Positions 1-5,481 of a stretch of 6,524 nt of DNA are shown here, in pieces. A model generated the notes under the pieces. The model did no database searches. It was not told the origin of the DNA and saw only the letters and a list, made by a program, of their open reading frames with translations. How positions within the stretch are numbered: the stretch's first letter is position 1; each line of letters begins with the position of its first letter. Origin of the DNA: Omnitrophica WOR_2 bacterium GWA2_47_8 (GTDB taxonomy: Bacteria; Omnitrophota; Gorgyraeia; Zapsychrales; GWA2-47-8); NCBI GenBank assembly GCA_001805375.1, contig MHFY01000083.1, positions 4,729 to 11,252 on the forward strand, read 5' to 3'. The translations under genes were made by a program, and so were the position numbers.

Positions 1-354
1 CAGGCCTTCGAGACCGATCCGATCGCCCTGGATTTGGCCTTGCGCACGGTCAAAGAAGGAACGGACAAGGAGTTTTTCCTTATTTACCGTACTTTTCTCT
101 ACATGCCTCTGATGCACAGTGAAGAAAAAGATACGCAGGCCTTGTCCTTTAAATATTTCGGCGATCTGGTGGAAGAGGCTAAAAAGACGATCCCGCAGAA
201 TTTAGCTTATTATCAATACAGTTTCAGTTACGCGAAAAAACATTCCGATATCATTATGCGGTTTAGCCGTTTCCCCCACCGCAATGAGATTTTAGGCAGA
301 AAATCCTCTTCCGAAGAAAAGCAATTCCTCACCCAGCCGGGCTCCTCGTTTTAA
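1..354 (+). CDS. DUF924 family protein, C-terminal part (5' end outside window)
   Basis: The reading frame is open from the first base of the window, so 117 C-terminal residues are visible and the start lies upstream. The family signatures are clear: FLYMPLMHSE at visible residues 32-41 and FSRFPHRNEILGR at 88-100, followed by a short tail rich in Ser, Glu and Phe. DUF924 proteins are usually about 180-190 residues, so about 60-70 residues are missing. The family is soluble, alpha-helical and probably cytoplasmic, and its biochemical role is not established. The usual FGRFPHRN motif carries Ser for Gly here, a small deviation. An internal TTG at 34 is not the true start because homology continues to the window edge. 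The gene ends 25 bases before the -35 box of the next gene, and no terminator hairpin is visible in between. Family assignment is strong; function is unknown. Confidence 0.9.
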   Translation, partial: QAFETDPIALDLALRTVKEGTDKEFFLIYRTFLYMPLMHSEEKDTQALSFKYFGDLVEEAKKTIPQNLAYYQYSFSYAKKHSDIIMRFSRFPHRNEILGRKSSSEEKQFLTQPGSSF

Positions 355-379
355 TTTCTATAAATTTATGATTTGCAAA

Positions 380-408
380 TTGACAAGCATTTCCCCCGTC
401 TTTATATT
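380..408 (+). promoter_or_regulatory. Sigma70-type promoter of the CheX-like gene, predicted leaderless start
   Basis: The -35 box TTGACA (380-385) is a perfect consensus match. It is followed by a 17-base spacer and the -10 box TATATT (403-408), which matches the consensus at five of six positions. Standard spacing puts the transcription start near 415, which is the A of the only well-placed ATG of the downstream gene. No Shine-Dalgarno-like sequence lies upstream of that ATG. Confidence 0.75.
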
Positions 409-414
409 AACAAT

Positions 415-1359
415 ATGGATTTTAACGAGCAGATAACAAAGGCGGTTTCTGAGTCGGCTCAGGAGGCCTTCAAGGCACAATTGTCTTTAGACGCCAAAGA
501 AACCAGCGGCGCATTTACCCTTTCCTCCAATGCCATCGCGGGGTGGGCGAATTTTTCCGGCGCAATGGAAGGGAATATTATCCTTGGTGTAAGCACGGAA
601 GATACAATGAAGATCGCGGCCAAACTGCTGAACAAAGAAATAAAAGAAGTGACCCCGGAAGCGATCGAGCCTCTCAGCAAGTTAATGGCCGCGGTTTTGA
701 CAGGAATCCAAACGCGCCTGAAAGAAGCCAAGAGTGATTTTACCCTGGCCCCTTTGACCATGGCCCAGGGGGAAACCGTTAAGACAGCGCCGAAAGAAGC
801 GGAAGTGATCTTTGCTAAACATTTTACCTGCGACCTCGGTCAATTAGGGATGCGGGTGACCTGGAAAATGGCAAAAGCAGCTGAACTTGCAAAAGTAGAA
901 GAACCTCCTAAGGTTGCCGAAGCGCCAAAAGCCGCTCACGCGGCCGACCCGGCCGCGCCCTTATCCGCAGCCGAACCGAAGCCAGCCGAACCTCAGGCGG
1001 CACCGCCGCCCGCAGGCGAACCAACATCGGCAGAGCCTAAGGCGGCAGAATCAGTAGAGGCCCCACCCAAGCTCGCCGAGGAAATCGCCAAACAAGAAAC
1101 AACGATCTCCTTAAGTGCGCTTCTTAAGGAGAAGGAGGATCAGGCTTCCAGCCCCAGTTTAGAGGCTAAAAGTGTCACTTCCCACGATATTTTAAATCAG
1201 CTGGATAAGGCAGATGAACCCCCGCATCCTCCGGAAGAGCCAAATTTGGCTTCTCCGGCAGTGAGTGAGCCTGTTCCGGTCATTAAGCGCCGAGAATTTT
1301 TAACCGATGCCATGCGCCAACTGGATGAGGTGTTAAAGAAGCACAAACAAGGCAAATAG
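415..1359 (+). CDS. CheX-like domain protein with long Ala/Pro-rich tail
   Basis: This gene encodes 314 residues from the ATG at 415. An in-frame TTG at 373 would add 14 residues but lies upstream of the promoter, so I reject it. Residues 1-152 resemble the CheC/CheX/FliY phosphatase fold: a strand-rich segment with FSGAMEGNIILGVS (47-60), then TEDTMKIAAKLL (61-72), a helix at 84-104 and a final strand near 145-150. Residues 153-225 are a low-complexity Ala/Pro/Glu/Lys linker, probably disordered. Short helical segments follow at 229-242 (ISLSALLKEKE) and 293-311 (REFLTDAMRQLDEVLKKHK) and could be docking peptides. No signal peptide or membrane span is visible, so a cytoplasmic location is expected. 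The catalytic ExxN pair of CheX phosphatases is not evident: the helix reads LMAAVLTG where ENxxxG-type motifs are expected. A scaffold or binding role is therefore more likely than CheY-P dephosphorylation. There are no chemotaxis neighbours. The fold call is moderate; the function is open. Confidence 0.65.
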   Translation: MDFNEQITKAVSESAQEAFKAQLSLDAKETSGAFTLSSNAIAGWANFSGAMEGNIILGVSTEDTMKIAAKLLNKEIKEVTPEAIEPLSKLMAAVLTGIQTRLKEAKSDFTLAPLTMAQGETVKTAPKEAEVIFAKHFTCDLGQLGMRVTWKMAKAAELAKVEEPPKVAEAPKAAHAADPAAPLSAAEPKPAEPQAAPPPAGEPTSAEPKAAESVEAPPKLAEEIAKQETTISLSALLKEKEDQASSPSLEAKSVTSHDILNQLDKADEPPHPPEEPNLASPAVSEPVPVIKRREFLTDAMRQLDEVLKKHKQGK

Positions 1360-1411
1360 CGCATAATTATTTATATTTATATTGATATTTAATACGCCAG
1401 CGTTAAAACCA

Positions 1412-1443
1412 TTGACAAACCCCTATTTTAGTATTAATTTAAT
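1412..1443 (+). promoter_or_regulatory. Possible promoter upstream of the KimA-like permease operon
   Basis: A perfect TTGACA lies at 1412-1417, but the -10 is ambiguous. ATTAAT (1433-1438) has a 15-base spacer, and TTTAAT (1438-1443) matches better but with a 20-base spacer. A start near 1445-1450 would give a leader of about 75-80 bases, and the hairpin at 1467-1486 would lie inside it. The AT-rich stretch 1366-1393 just upstream could act as an UP-like element. Confidence 0.4.
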
Positions 1444-1466
1444 CCTTAAATATATTTTGTCTGCCC

Positions 1467-1490
1467 ACCAGAGTTCAAACTCTGGTTTTT
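1467..1490 (+). terminator. Intrinsic terminator-like hairpin, possibly an attenuator
   Basis: The arms ACCAGAGTT (1467-1475) and AACTCTGGT (1478-1486) are perfect 9-base inverted repeats. In RNA they would form about 8 pairs closing a UCAA tetraloop. The 3' arm runs into five consecutive T (1486-1490), then A and three more T. This would end transcripts of the CheX-like gene. It also lies 35 bases before the permease ATG, downstream of the candidate promoter at 1412, so it could act as an attenuator in the permease leader. Confidence 0.7.
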
Positions 1491-1525
1491 ATTTGTAGGG
1501 TCATTTCGAAGGAATTTTTTGATCT

Positions 1526-3493
1526 ATGCTTCTTAAAAGAATCAAGCATGCCATTCTCGGACGAGCCTTAAATCCACTTGACCATGGAATGGCCCATAAA
1601 ATGTCCCTTATTGCTTTCTTCGCTTGGGTAGGCCTGGGTTCTGATGGGCTATCTTCTTCCTGTTACGGCCCCGAGGAAGCCTTCTTGGCCTTGAGAGGCC
1701 ATCCGCATTTAAGTGTTTTCGTTGCTCTTGCCAGCGCCATAACGGTTTTTGTTATCAGCGCCAGTTATTCCCAGATCATTGAACTTTTTCCATCGGGCGG
1801 CGGAGGGTATCTGGTCGCCAGCAAACTTATTTCTCCCAGAGTGGGTATGATCGCCGGATGCGCCCTTCTTATTGATTATCTTTTAACGATCACGATTTCC
1901 GTGGCCAGCGGCAGTGACGCGCTTTTTAGCTTTTTACCGGTTTACTTGCATCCTTTTAAACTTCATTTTGCCGTTGTGATGGTATCTGTTTTAGTTATTT
2001 TAAATTTAAGGGGCGTCAAAGAAACTGTTATTCCGCTGGTGCCTGTATTTTTGACCTTCGTCTTAACTCATGTTTTTATTATTTTTTACGGCCTTATAAC
2101 GCAGGTGGCAAATTTTCCTCATATGGTGGAATCAGTTCAGGCCAGTATTCAAACAACCCGGCAGGAAATGGGTTTATGGGGCATGATCTTTTTGATCCTA
2201 AAAGCTTATAGTATCGGCGCGGGAACTTATACCGGGATCGAAGCTATCAGCAATGGTCTTCCTACGTTAAGAGAGCCTAAAGTCAAGACCGGTAAAAGAA
2301 CTATGACCTATATGGCTATTTCTTTGGCCTTTACGGTTGTGGGGTTGATGCTGGGGTATCTCTTTTATAATGTGCAGCCGGAACAGGGAAAGACCCTTAA
2401 TGCGGTCCTGTTTGAAACGATCTCCCGCGATTGGGGAGCCAACGGGCATATCTTTGTTTTAACGACATTGATCTCAGAAGCCATGATCTTATTTGTGGCT
2501 GCGCAGACCGGGTTTATCGGAGGTCCGCGTGTTTTAGCCAATATGGCGGTTGACCGCTGGTTCCCGACAAAGTTCGCCGCTTTAAGCGACCGGCTGGTCA
2601 CTCAAAAAGGGATCTTATTAATGGGGATAGCGGCGCTCATCATGATGATCGCCACCCACGGATCGGTGAAATTCCTGGTCGTTCTTTATAGTATCAACGT
2701 CTTTATTACATTTTGTCTCTCTCAACTAGGGATGGTGCGTTATTGGCTGAAGATGCGCAAACACATTAAATCCTGGCTTAAGCGTCTTGTTATTAATGGG
2801 GTCGGTCTTTTGCTTACTACGGTTATTTTATTCTCGGTCGTTATTTTAAAATTTTATGAAGGTGGATGGATCACGCTGGTCATCACCGGATCCTTGATCG
2901 CCTTGGCGATGGGTATAAGAAGGCATTATTTAAATGTCCTTAAAGAATTGCGACGGTTATCGGCTTTGGTTGATTCCGCGGATCTGGATATCGCTGCCAA
3001 ATCAGACCAGCCGCAAAAAGAACCCGTCTTTGACCGGAAAGGAAAAACAGCGATCTTGATGGTCAATGGTTATAACGGTTTGGGATTGCATACGCTGTTC
3101 AATGTCATTAGGCTTTTTGGAAAAGAGTTCAAGAATTTTGTATTTGTGCAGATCGGGATTATCGATGCCGGAAATTTTAAGGGGTCACCGGAAGTCGAGC
3201 ATCTGCAGGTCCAGGCCCAAAAAGACATAGATCGGTATGTTCAATTTATGAGAAAACAGGGTTATTACGCCGAGGGCGTGACCCGGGTCGGGATCGATGT
3301 CATCGGTGAAATTGAAAAAGTTGGGCCTGAATTGATCCAGCGTTTTCCCGGCGCTGTCTTTTTCGGCGGACAGCTGGTCTTCACGCAGGAAACGATCTTT
3401 ACCAAGTGGCTGCATAACTACACGGTCTTTGCCATGCAGAGAAAATTTTACAGCCAGGGAATACCGTTTGTGGTTTTACCGATTAAAGTGTGA
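1526..3493 (+). CDS. APC-superfamily permease, KimA-like (probable potassium importer), with C-terminal cytosolic domain
   Basis: This gene encodes 655 residues. A GAAGGA ribosome site (1508-1513) lies 12 bases before the ATG. Residues 25-465 hold about twelve hydrophobic spans. Signatures include GLGSDGLSSSCYGPEEAF (36-53), FPSGGGGYLVASK (88-100), GIEAISNGLPTLREPK (237-252, after an unwound AYSIGAGTYT segment) and RVLANMAVDRWFPTKF (335-350). These fit the AA_permease_2/KimA (YdaO) group, whose Bacillus member is a potassium-proton symporter controlled by cyclic di-AMP. Residues 505-655 form a soluble alpha/beta domain starting KTAILMVNGYNGLG, in the position of KimA's cytosolic USP-like domain. 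KimA is about 600 residues, so the length fits. The substrate is inferred: some relatives are annotated only as amino acid permeases. The next gene starts 26 bases after the stop, so the two are probably one transcript. Confidence 0.75.
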   Translation: MLLKRIKHAILGRALNPLDHGMAHKMSLIAFFAWVGLGSDGLSSSCYGPEEAFLALRGHPHLSVFVALASAITVFVISASYSQIIELFPSGGGGYLVASKLISPRVGMIAGCALLIDYLLTITISVASGSDALFSFLPVYLHPFKLHFAVVMVSVLVILNLRGVKETVIPLVPVFLTFVLTHVFIIFYGLITQVANFPHMVESVQASIQTTRQEMGLWGMIFLILKAYSIGAGTYTGIEAISNGLPTLREPKVKTGKRTMTYMAISLAFTVVGLMLGYLFYNVQPEQGKTLNAVLFETISRDWGANGHIFVLTTLISEAMILFVAAQTGFIGGPRVLANMAVDRWFPTKFAALSDRLVTQKGILLMGIAALIMMIATHGSVKFLVVLYSINVFITFCLSQLGMVRYWLKMRKHIKSWLKRLVINGVGLLLTTVILFSVVILKFYEGGWITLVITGSLIALAMGIRRHYLNVLKELRRLSALVDSADLDIAAKSDQPQKEPVFDRKGKTAILMVNGYNGLGLHTLFNVIRLFGKEFKNFVFVQIGIIDAGNFKGSPEVEHLQVQAQKDIDRYVQFMRKQGYYAEGVTRVGIDVIGEIEKVGPELIQRFPGAVFFGGQLVFTQETIFTKWLHNYTVFAMQRKFYSQGIPFVVLPIKV

Positions 3494-3519
3494 TACCTCT
3501 TTAAAAAAAGGACAATGAA

Positions 3520-4434
3520 ATGAATTGGTTTGCTTTGGTGTTGACTGTCTTGGGCTTATGCGTGTTTGAGGTTGTCTCGAGTTTGGACAACGCGGTCGTT
3601 AACGCGGATGTCCTGTCCACGATGGGAAAAAAGTGGCGCAAATGGTTCTTGATCTGGGGGATCTTTTTCAGCGTTTTTTTGGTGAGAGGCCTTCTGCCTT
3701 GGCTTATCGTGTATGTGTCCAATCCCTCCATGGGGATGTGGGGCTCGCTGATGTCCACCTTCAGCAGTAATCCGGAGGTGGTCCAGTCGTTAGAACAATC
3801 GAAACCTGTCCTGCTCATCGCGGGCGGAATATTTTTGATCTTTTTATTTTTCCATTGGCTGTTCTTGGAGCCTAAGAAATTTGGGCTGGCGGTCGAGAAA
3901 TTTGCAAGCAAACGCGCGGTTTGGTTCTATTCCATTGTTTCAGTTCTTTTGACGGTCATTATTTGGTATGCCTTAAAAATTAATGCTGTGATGGCCTTTG
4001 CCGCTTCCATCGGTTCCAGCGCGTTTTTTATCACCCACGGATTTAAGGAGCACGCCATGCGCATCGAGCATGAAATGAAGGAGAACGCGCATCTGTCGGA
4101 TATCAGCAAGTTGATGTATCTGGAAGTGTTGGACGCCACATTTTCTATCGATGGGGTTATCGGGGCTTTTGCCTTTACCATGTCGGTGCCGCTTATTATC
4201 TTGGGAAATGGGCTGGGAGCCATTGTCGTCAGAGAATTGACTATTAAGGGCGTGGACAAGATCAAGAATTATCCGTACCTTAAAAATGGGGCCATGTATT
4301 CGATATTCTTCTTGGGTGTTATTATGCTATTGGAAAGTTTTGGCAGGCATATTCCACATTATGCTTCACCGGTCGTGACTATTGGAACCATCGGTTATTT
4401 TTATTGGAAATCGGTTAAAGAAATGAAGAAATAG
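3520..4434 (+). CDS. DUF475 / TerC-like integral membrane protein
   Basis: This gene encodes 304 residues. An AAGGA site (3508-3512) lies seven bases before the ATG. Seven or eight membrane spans are visible (about 4-24, 43-66, 97-117, 134-151, 153-172, 208-229, 255-275, 281-296). DUF475 signatures are EVVSSLDNAVVNADVL (17-32), MYLEVLDATFSIDGVIGAFA (199-218) and LGAIVVRELTIKGVDK (232-247). The first two pair acidic residues (Glu17, Asp23; Glu202, Asp205, Asp211) within hydrophobic helices, the pattern that links this family to TerC and suggests metal-ion export or insertion-linked metal loading. That function is family-level inference and no substrate is proven. It follows the KimA-like permease by 26 bases, so a joint role in cation homeostasis is reasonable. 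No clear terminator follows. The next 20 bases hold the TetR promoter. Confidence 0.85.
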   Translation: MNWFALVLTVLGLCVFEVVSSLDNAVVNADVLSTMGKKWRKWFLIWGIFFSVFLVRGLLPWLIVYVSNPSMGMWGSLMSTFSSNPEVVQSLEQSKPVLLIAGGIFLIFLFFHWLFLEPKKFGLAVEKFASKRAVWFYSIVSVLLTVIIWYALKINAVMAFAASIGSSAFFITHGFKEHAMRIEHEMKENAHLSDISKLMYLEVLDATFSIDGVIGAFAFTMSVPLIILGNGLGAIVVRELTIKGVDKIKNYPYLKNGAMYSIFFLGVIMLLESFGRHIPHYASPVVTIGTIGYFYWKSVKEMKK

Positions 4435-4449
4435 TTTTTTAAAAGGCTC

Positions 4450-4462
4450 CCCTTGACAAGGG
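4450..4462. repeat. Palindrome centred on the -35 box of the TetR promoter
   Basis: CCCTTG (4450-4455) and CAAGGG (4457-4462) are perfect inverted arms around a single A, and the -35 TTGACA lies inside them. It could be a second protein-binding site or a weak hairpin at the end of the DUF475 transcript. It is followed by A, not T, on the + strand, so it is not a standard terminator for DUF475. It differs in sequence from the operator at 4482. Confidence 0.4.
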
Positions 4463-4480
4463 AAAAAATTGGGTTATAAT
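4453..4480 (+). promoter_or_regulatory. Sigma70 promoter of the TetR-family regulator
   Basis: The -35 TTGACA (4453-4458) and the -10 TATAAT (4475-4480) are both perfect consensus matches, separated by 16 bases. The start would be near 4487, leaving a leader of about 18 bases before the ATG at 4505. A repressor would be needed to keep so strong a promoter in check, which fits the operator immediately downstream. Confidence 0.85.
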
Positions 4481-4481
4481 T

Positions 4482-4495
4482 ATACCGGTTGGTAT
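4482..4495. promoter_or_regulatory. Operator 1, autoregulatory site of the TetR/NemR-like protein
   Basis: The arms ATACC and GGTAT are perfect inverted repeats separated by GGTT, starting two bases after the -10 and covering the predicted start site. Read on the minus strand it is ATACCAACCGGTAT, which matches operator 2 (ATACCAACTGGT) at 11 of 12 positions. The ACC-N4-GGT core is the same as that of the E. coli NemR box (TAGACC-N4-GGTCTA, from memory). Confidence 0.75.
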
Positions 4496-4504
4496 GCGAA
4501 TAAG

Positions 4505-5113
4505 ATGAGAACGAAAGCTAAAAATCCGGCAGCAAAAGAAAAGCTCCTGAACGCCGCTCAAGCGCTGATCCTTAAAAAAGGTTTCAGCGCTACCAGCGTT
4601 GATGAGGTCTGCAAAGCGGCCAAATTGACCAAGGGCAGTTTTTTTCATTATTTTAAGAGCAAAGATGAGTTGGGGAAGATATTGCTGAAGCGGTTTTGCG
4701 ATTCATCCCATCAGCTCATGGATGGGGAGGGATGCGAAGGGACGGACCCTTTAAAGCGTTTGTATTGTTATATCGATTGTTTCATAAAGGTATTTTCCGA
4801 CGATAAGTTAAGCAGGGGCTGCCTTTTAGCGTGTTTTTCCCAGGAATCAGCCGACACGTACCCGGAGATCAGATGTATGTGTGAGGAAGGTTTCGAGGAG
4901 TGGACCAGGAGGATAGAGAAGGATATGAAATCCGCTAAGGAAAAATATGCCCCGAAGGCGTCCTTTGATCCCGGAAGCCTGGCCGAATATTTTGTCGCCT
5001 TGCTGGAAGGGGTCCAGATCCTGGCGCGGGTGAAACATGATAAAACCGCTATCAAAGAAAGCCTTATACATTTTAAACATTATTTAGATGTGCTGTATCG
5101 GGTGAGAAGGTAA
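4505..5113 (+). CDS. TetR-family transcriptional regulator, NemR-like, cysteine-rich
   Basis: This gene encodes 202 residues from the ATG at 4505. Starts further upstream overlap the -10 box or operator and are rejected. Residues 10-56 form the TetR DNA-binding domain, with KEKLLNAAQALILKKGF followed by the helix-turn-helix TSVDEVCKAAKLTKGSFFHYFKSKDEL. The rest is the ligand-binding and dimerisation region. Nine cysteines are unusually many (36, 65, 77, 88, 92, 106, 110, 124, 126), including GCLLAC at 105-110 and RCMC at 123-126. Compared with E. coli NemR from memory, GCL with Cys106 aligns with NemR's hypochlorite- and electrophile-sensing Cys106. NemR's partner Lys175 corresponds to Arg175, with Lys177 nearby. 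It should be a repressor released by thiol modification or metal binding. Matching operators lie at its own promoter and at that of the next gene. Family assignment is strong; the effector is inferred. Confidence 0.9.
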   Translation: MRTKAKNPAAKEKLLNAAQALILKKGFSATSVDEVCKAAKLTKGSFFHYFKSKDELGKILLKRFCDSSHQLMDGEGCEGTDPLKRLYCYIDCFIKVFSDDKLSRGCLLACFSQESADTYPEIRCMCEEGFEEWTRRIEKDMKSAKEKYAPKASFDPGSLAEYFVALLEGVQILARVKHDKTAIKESLIHFKHYLDVLYRVRR

Positions 5114-5127
5114 ATTTTTTTGGCTCA

Positions 5128-5157
5128 TTTACATACCAACTGGTTGGTTTGTATTGT
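5128..5157 (+). promoter_or_regulatory. Promoter of the small Cys-rich protein gene
   Basis: The -35 TTTACA (5128-5133) matches five of six positions. TATTGT (5152-5157) matches four of six as a -10, with an 18-base spacer. The start would be near 5164, giving a leader of about 24 bases that contains a perfect ribosome site. The spacer is occupied by operator 2. This promoter is weaker than that of the regulator. Confidence 0.55.
5133..5148. promoter_or_regulatory. Operator 2, TetR/NemR-like site between -35 and -10
   Basis: ACCAAC (5135-5140) and GTTGGT (5143-5148) are perfect inverted arms around TG. In another register ATACC-AACT-GGT (5133-5144) gives the same ACC-N4-GGT core as operator 1. 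Binding here would block RNA polymerase, so the upstream regulator probably represses the small gene. Half-site-like bases continue to 5154 (TTTGTAT), so two overlapping dimer sites are possible. Confidence 0.7.
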
Positions 5158-5187
5158 TGAATAACTAAAAAACACAAGGAGGAAGAA

Positions 5188-5355
5188 ATGGAAGAAGGTA
5201 AAGAACAATCCTTCTGTTCAACCGAAAAAAGCTGCTGCGGAGGGAAAAAGCTTTTGGTAGGGATCATCGCGGCCATTTTGCTGTTTAGCGCGGGTTTCGG
5301 CGCGGCAAAGATGGTTAATTGTCCCAAGATGTGCCCGGTTATGCAGGCGAAATAA
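5188..5355 (+). CDS. Small Cys/Met-rich single-span membrane protein, unrecognised
   Basis: This gene encodes 55 residues. A perfect AAGGAGG ribosome site (5176-5182) lies five bases before the ATG, which makes it convincing despite its size. Three parts are visible. The N-terminal tail holds Cys10, Cys16 and Cys17 (CSTEKSCCGGKK). One hydrophobic span covers about 22-40 and is rich in Gly and Ala. A short C-terminal tail, MVNCPKMCPVMQAK, places Met42, Cys45, Met48, Cys49 and Met52 close together. Two lysines just before the span suggest the N-terminus is inside and the Cys/Met tail is outside. Such soft ligands could bind Cu(I) or similar metals, and CPVM resembles a motif I associate with copper-related YHS-like proteins. 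Thiol-based redox sensing is an alternative. The TetR-type operator in its promoter ties it to the upstream regulator. I do not recognise a named family; function is inferred only. Confidence 0.8.
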   Translation: MEEGKEQSFCSTEKSCCGGKKLLVGIIAAILLFSAGFGAAKMVNCPKMCPVMQAK

Positions 5356-5467
5356 AAGTGATAGGTGGTAAGTTATAAGTAATAAGAATGAAGATGGCAA
5401 TGCGGTTATTGTTGGTGTTACTTATCACTTATAACTTACCATTTAAAACTTACCACTTAAAACTTAG
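5353..5467. repeat. Inverted pair of heptanucleotide repeat arrays
   Basis: The right array (5420-5467) is nearly seven tandem 7-base units of consensus ACTTANN, in strict register. The left array (5353-5387) holds about five units of the same heptad in the opposite orientation and begins inside the stop codon of the small gene. Arms 5366-5386 and 5421-5441 pair over 21 bases with a single mismatch. They enclose a non-repeat core of about 34 bases (5387-5420). The arrangement recalls the heptanucleotide tandem repeats (STRR) described in cyanobacteria. It could form a cruciform in DNA or a hairpin in RNA between the two genes. No U-run follows it, so it is not a standard terminator. Confidence 0.85.
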
Positions 5468-5481
5468 AGAAAGGAAAACGC

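Noticed and set aside
373..414. TTG at 373 as the start of the CheX-like protein
   Set aside because: It lies upstream of the -35 box, has no ribosome site, and the added residues do not resemble the domain. The ATG at 415 fits the promoter.
1412..1525. Cyclic di-AMP (ydaO-type) riboswitch before the KimA-like gene
   Set aside because: The possible leader is about 75-80 bases and shows none of the conserved ydaO motif blocks. Only a simple hairpin is present.
2365..2601. Minus-strand ORFs inside the permease, DUF475, TetR and protease genes
   Set aside because: They are shadows of strongly supported + strand genes, with no ribosome sites and no recognisable domains.
4469..4504. TTG at 4469 as the start of the TetR protein
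   Set aside because: It overlaps the spacer and -10 of the promoter, and the added residues are the translated promoter and operator.
5353..5467. CRISPR array
   Set aside because: Units are 7 bases and tandem without spacers, and the two arrays are in opposite orientation.
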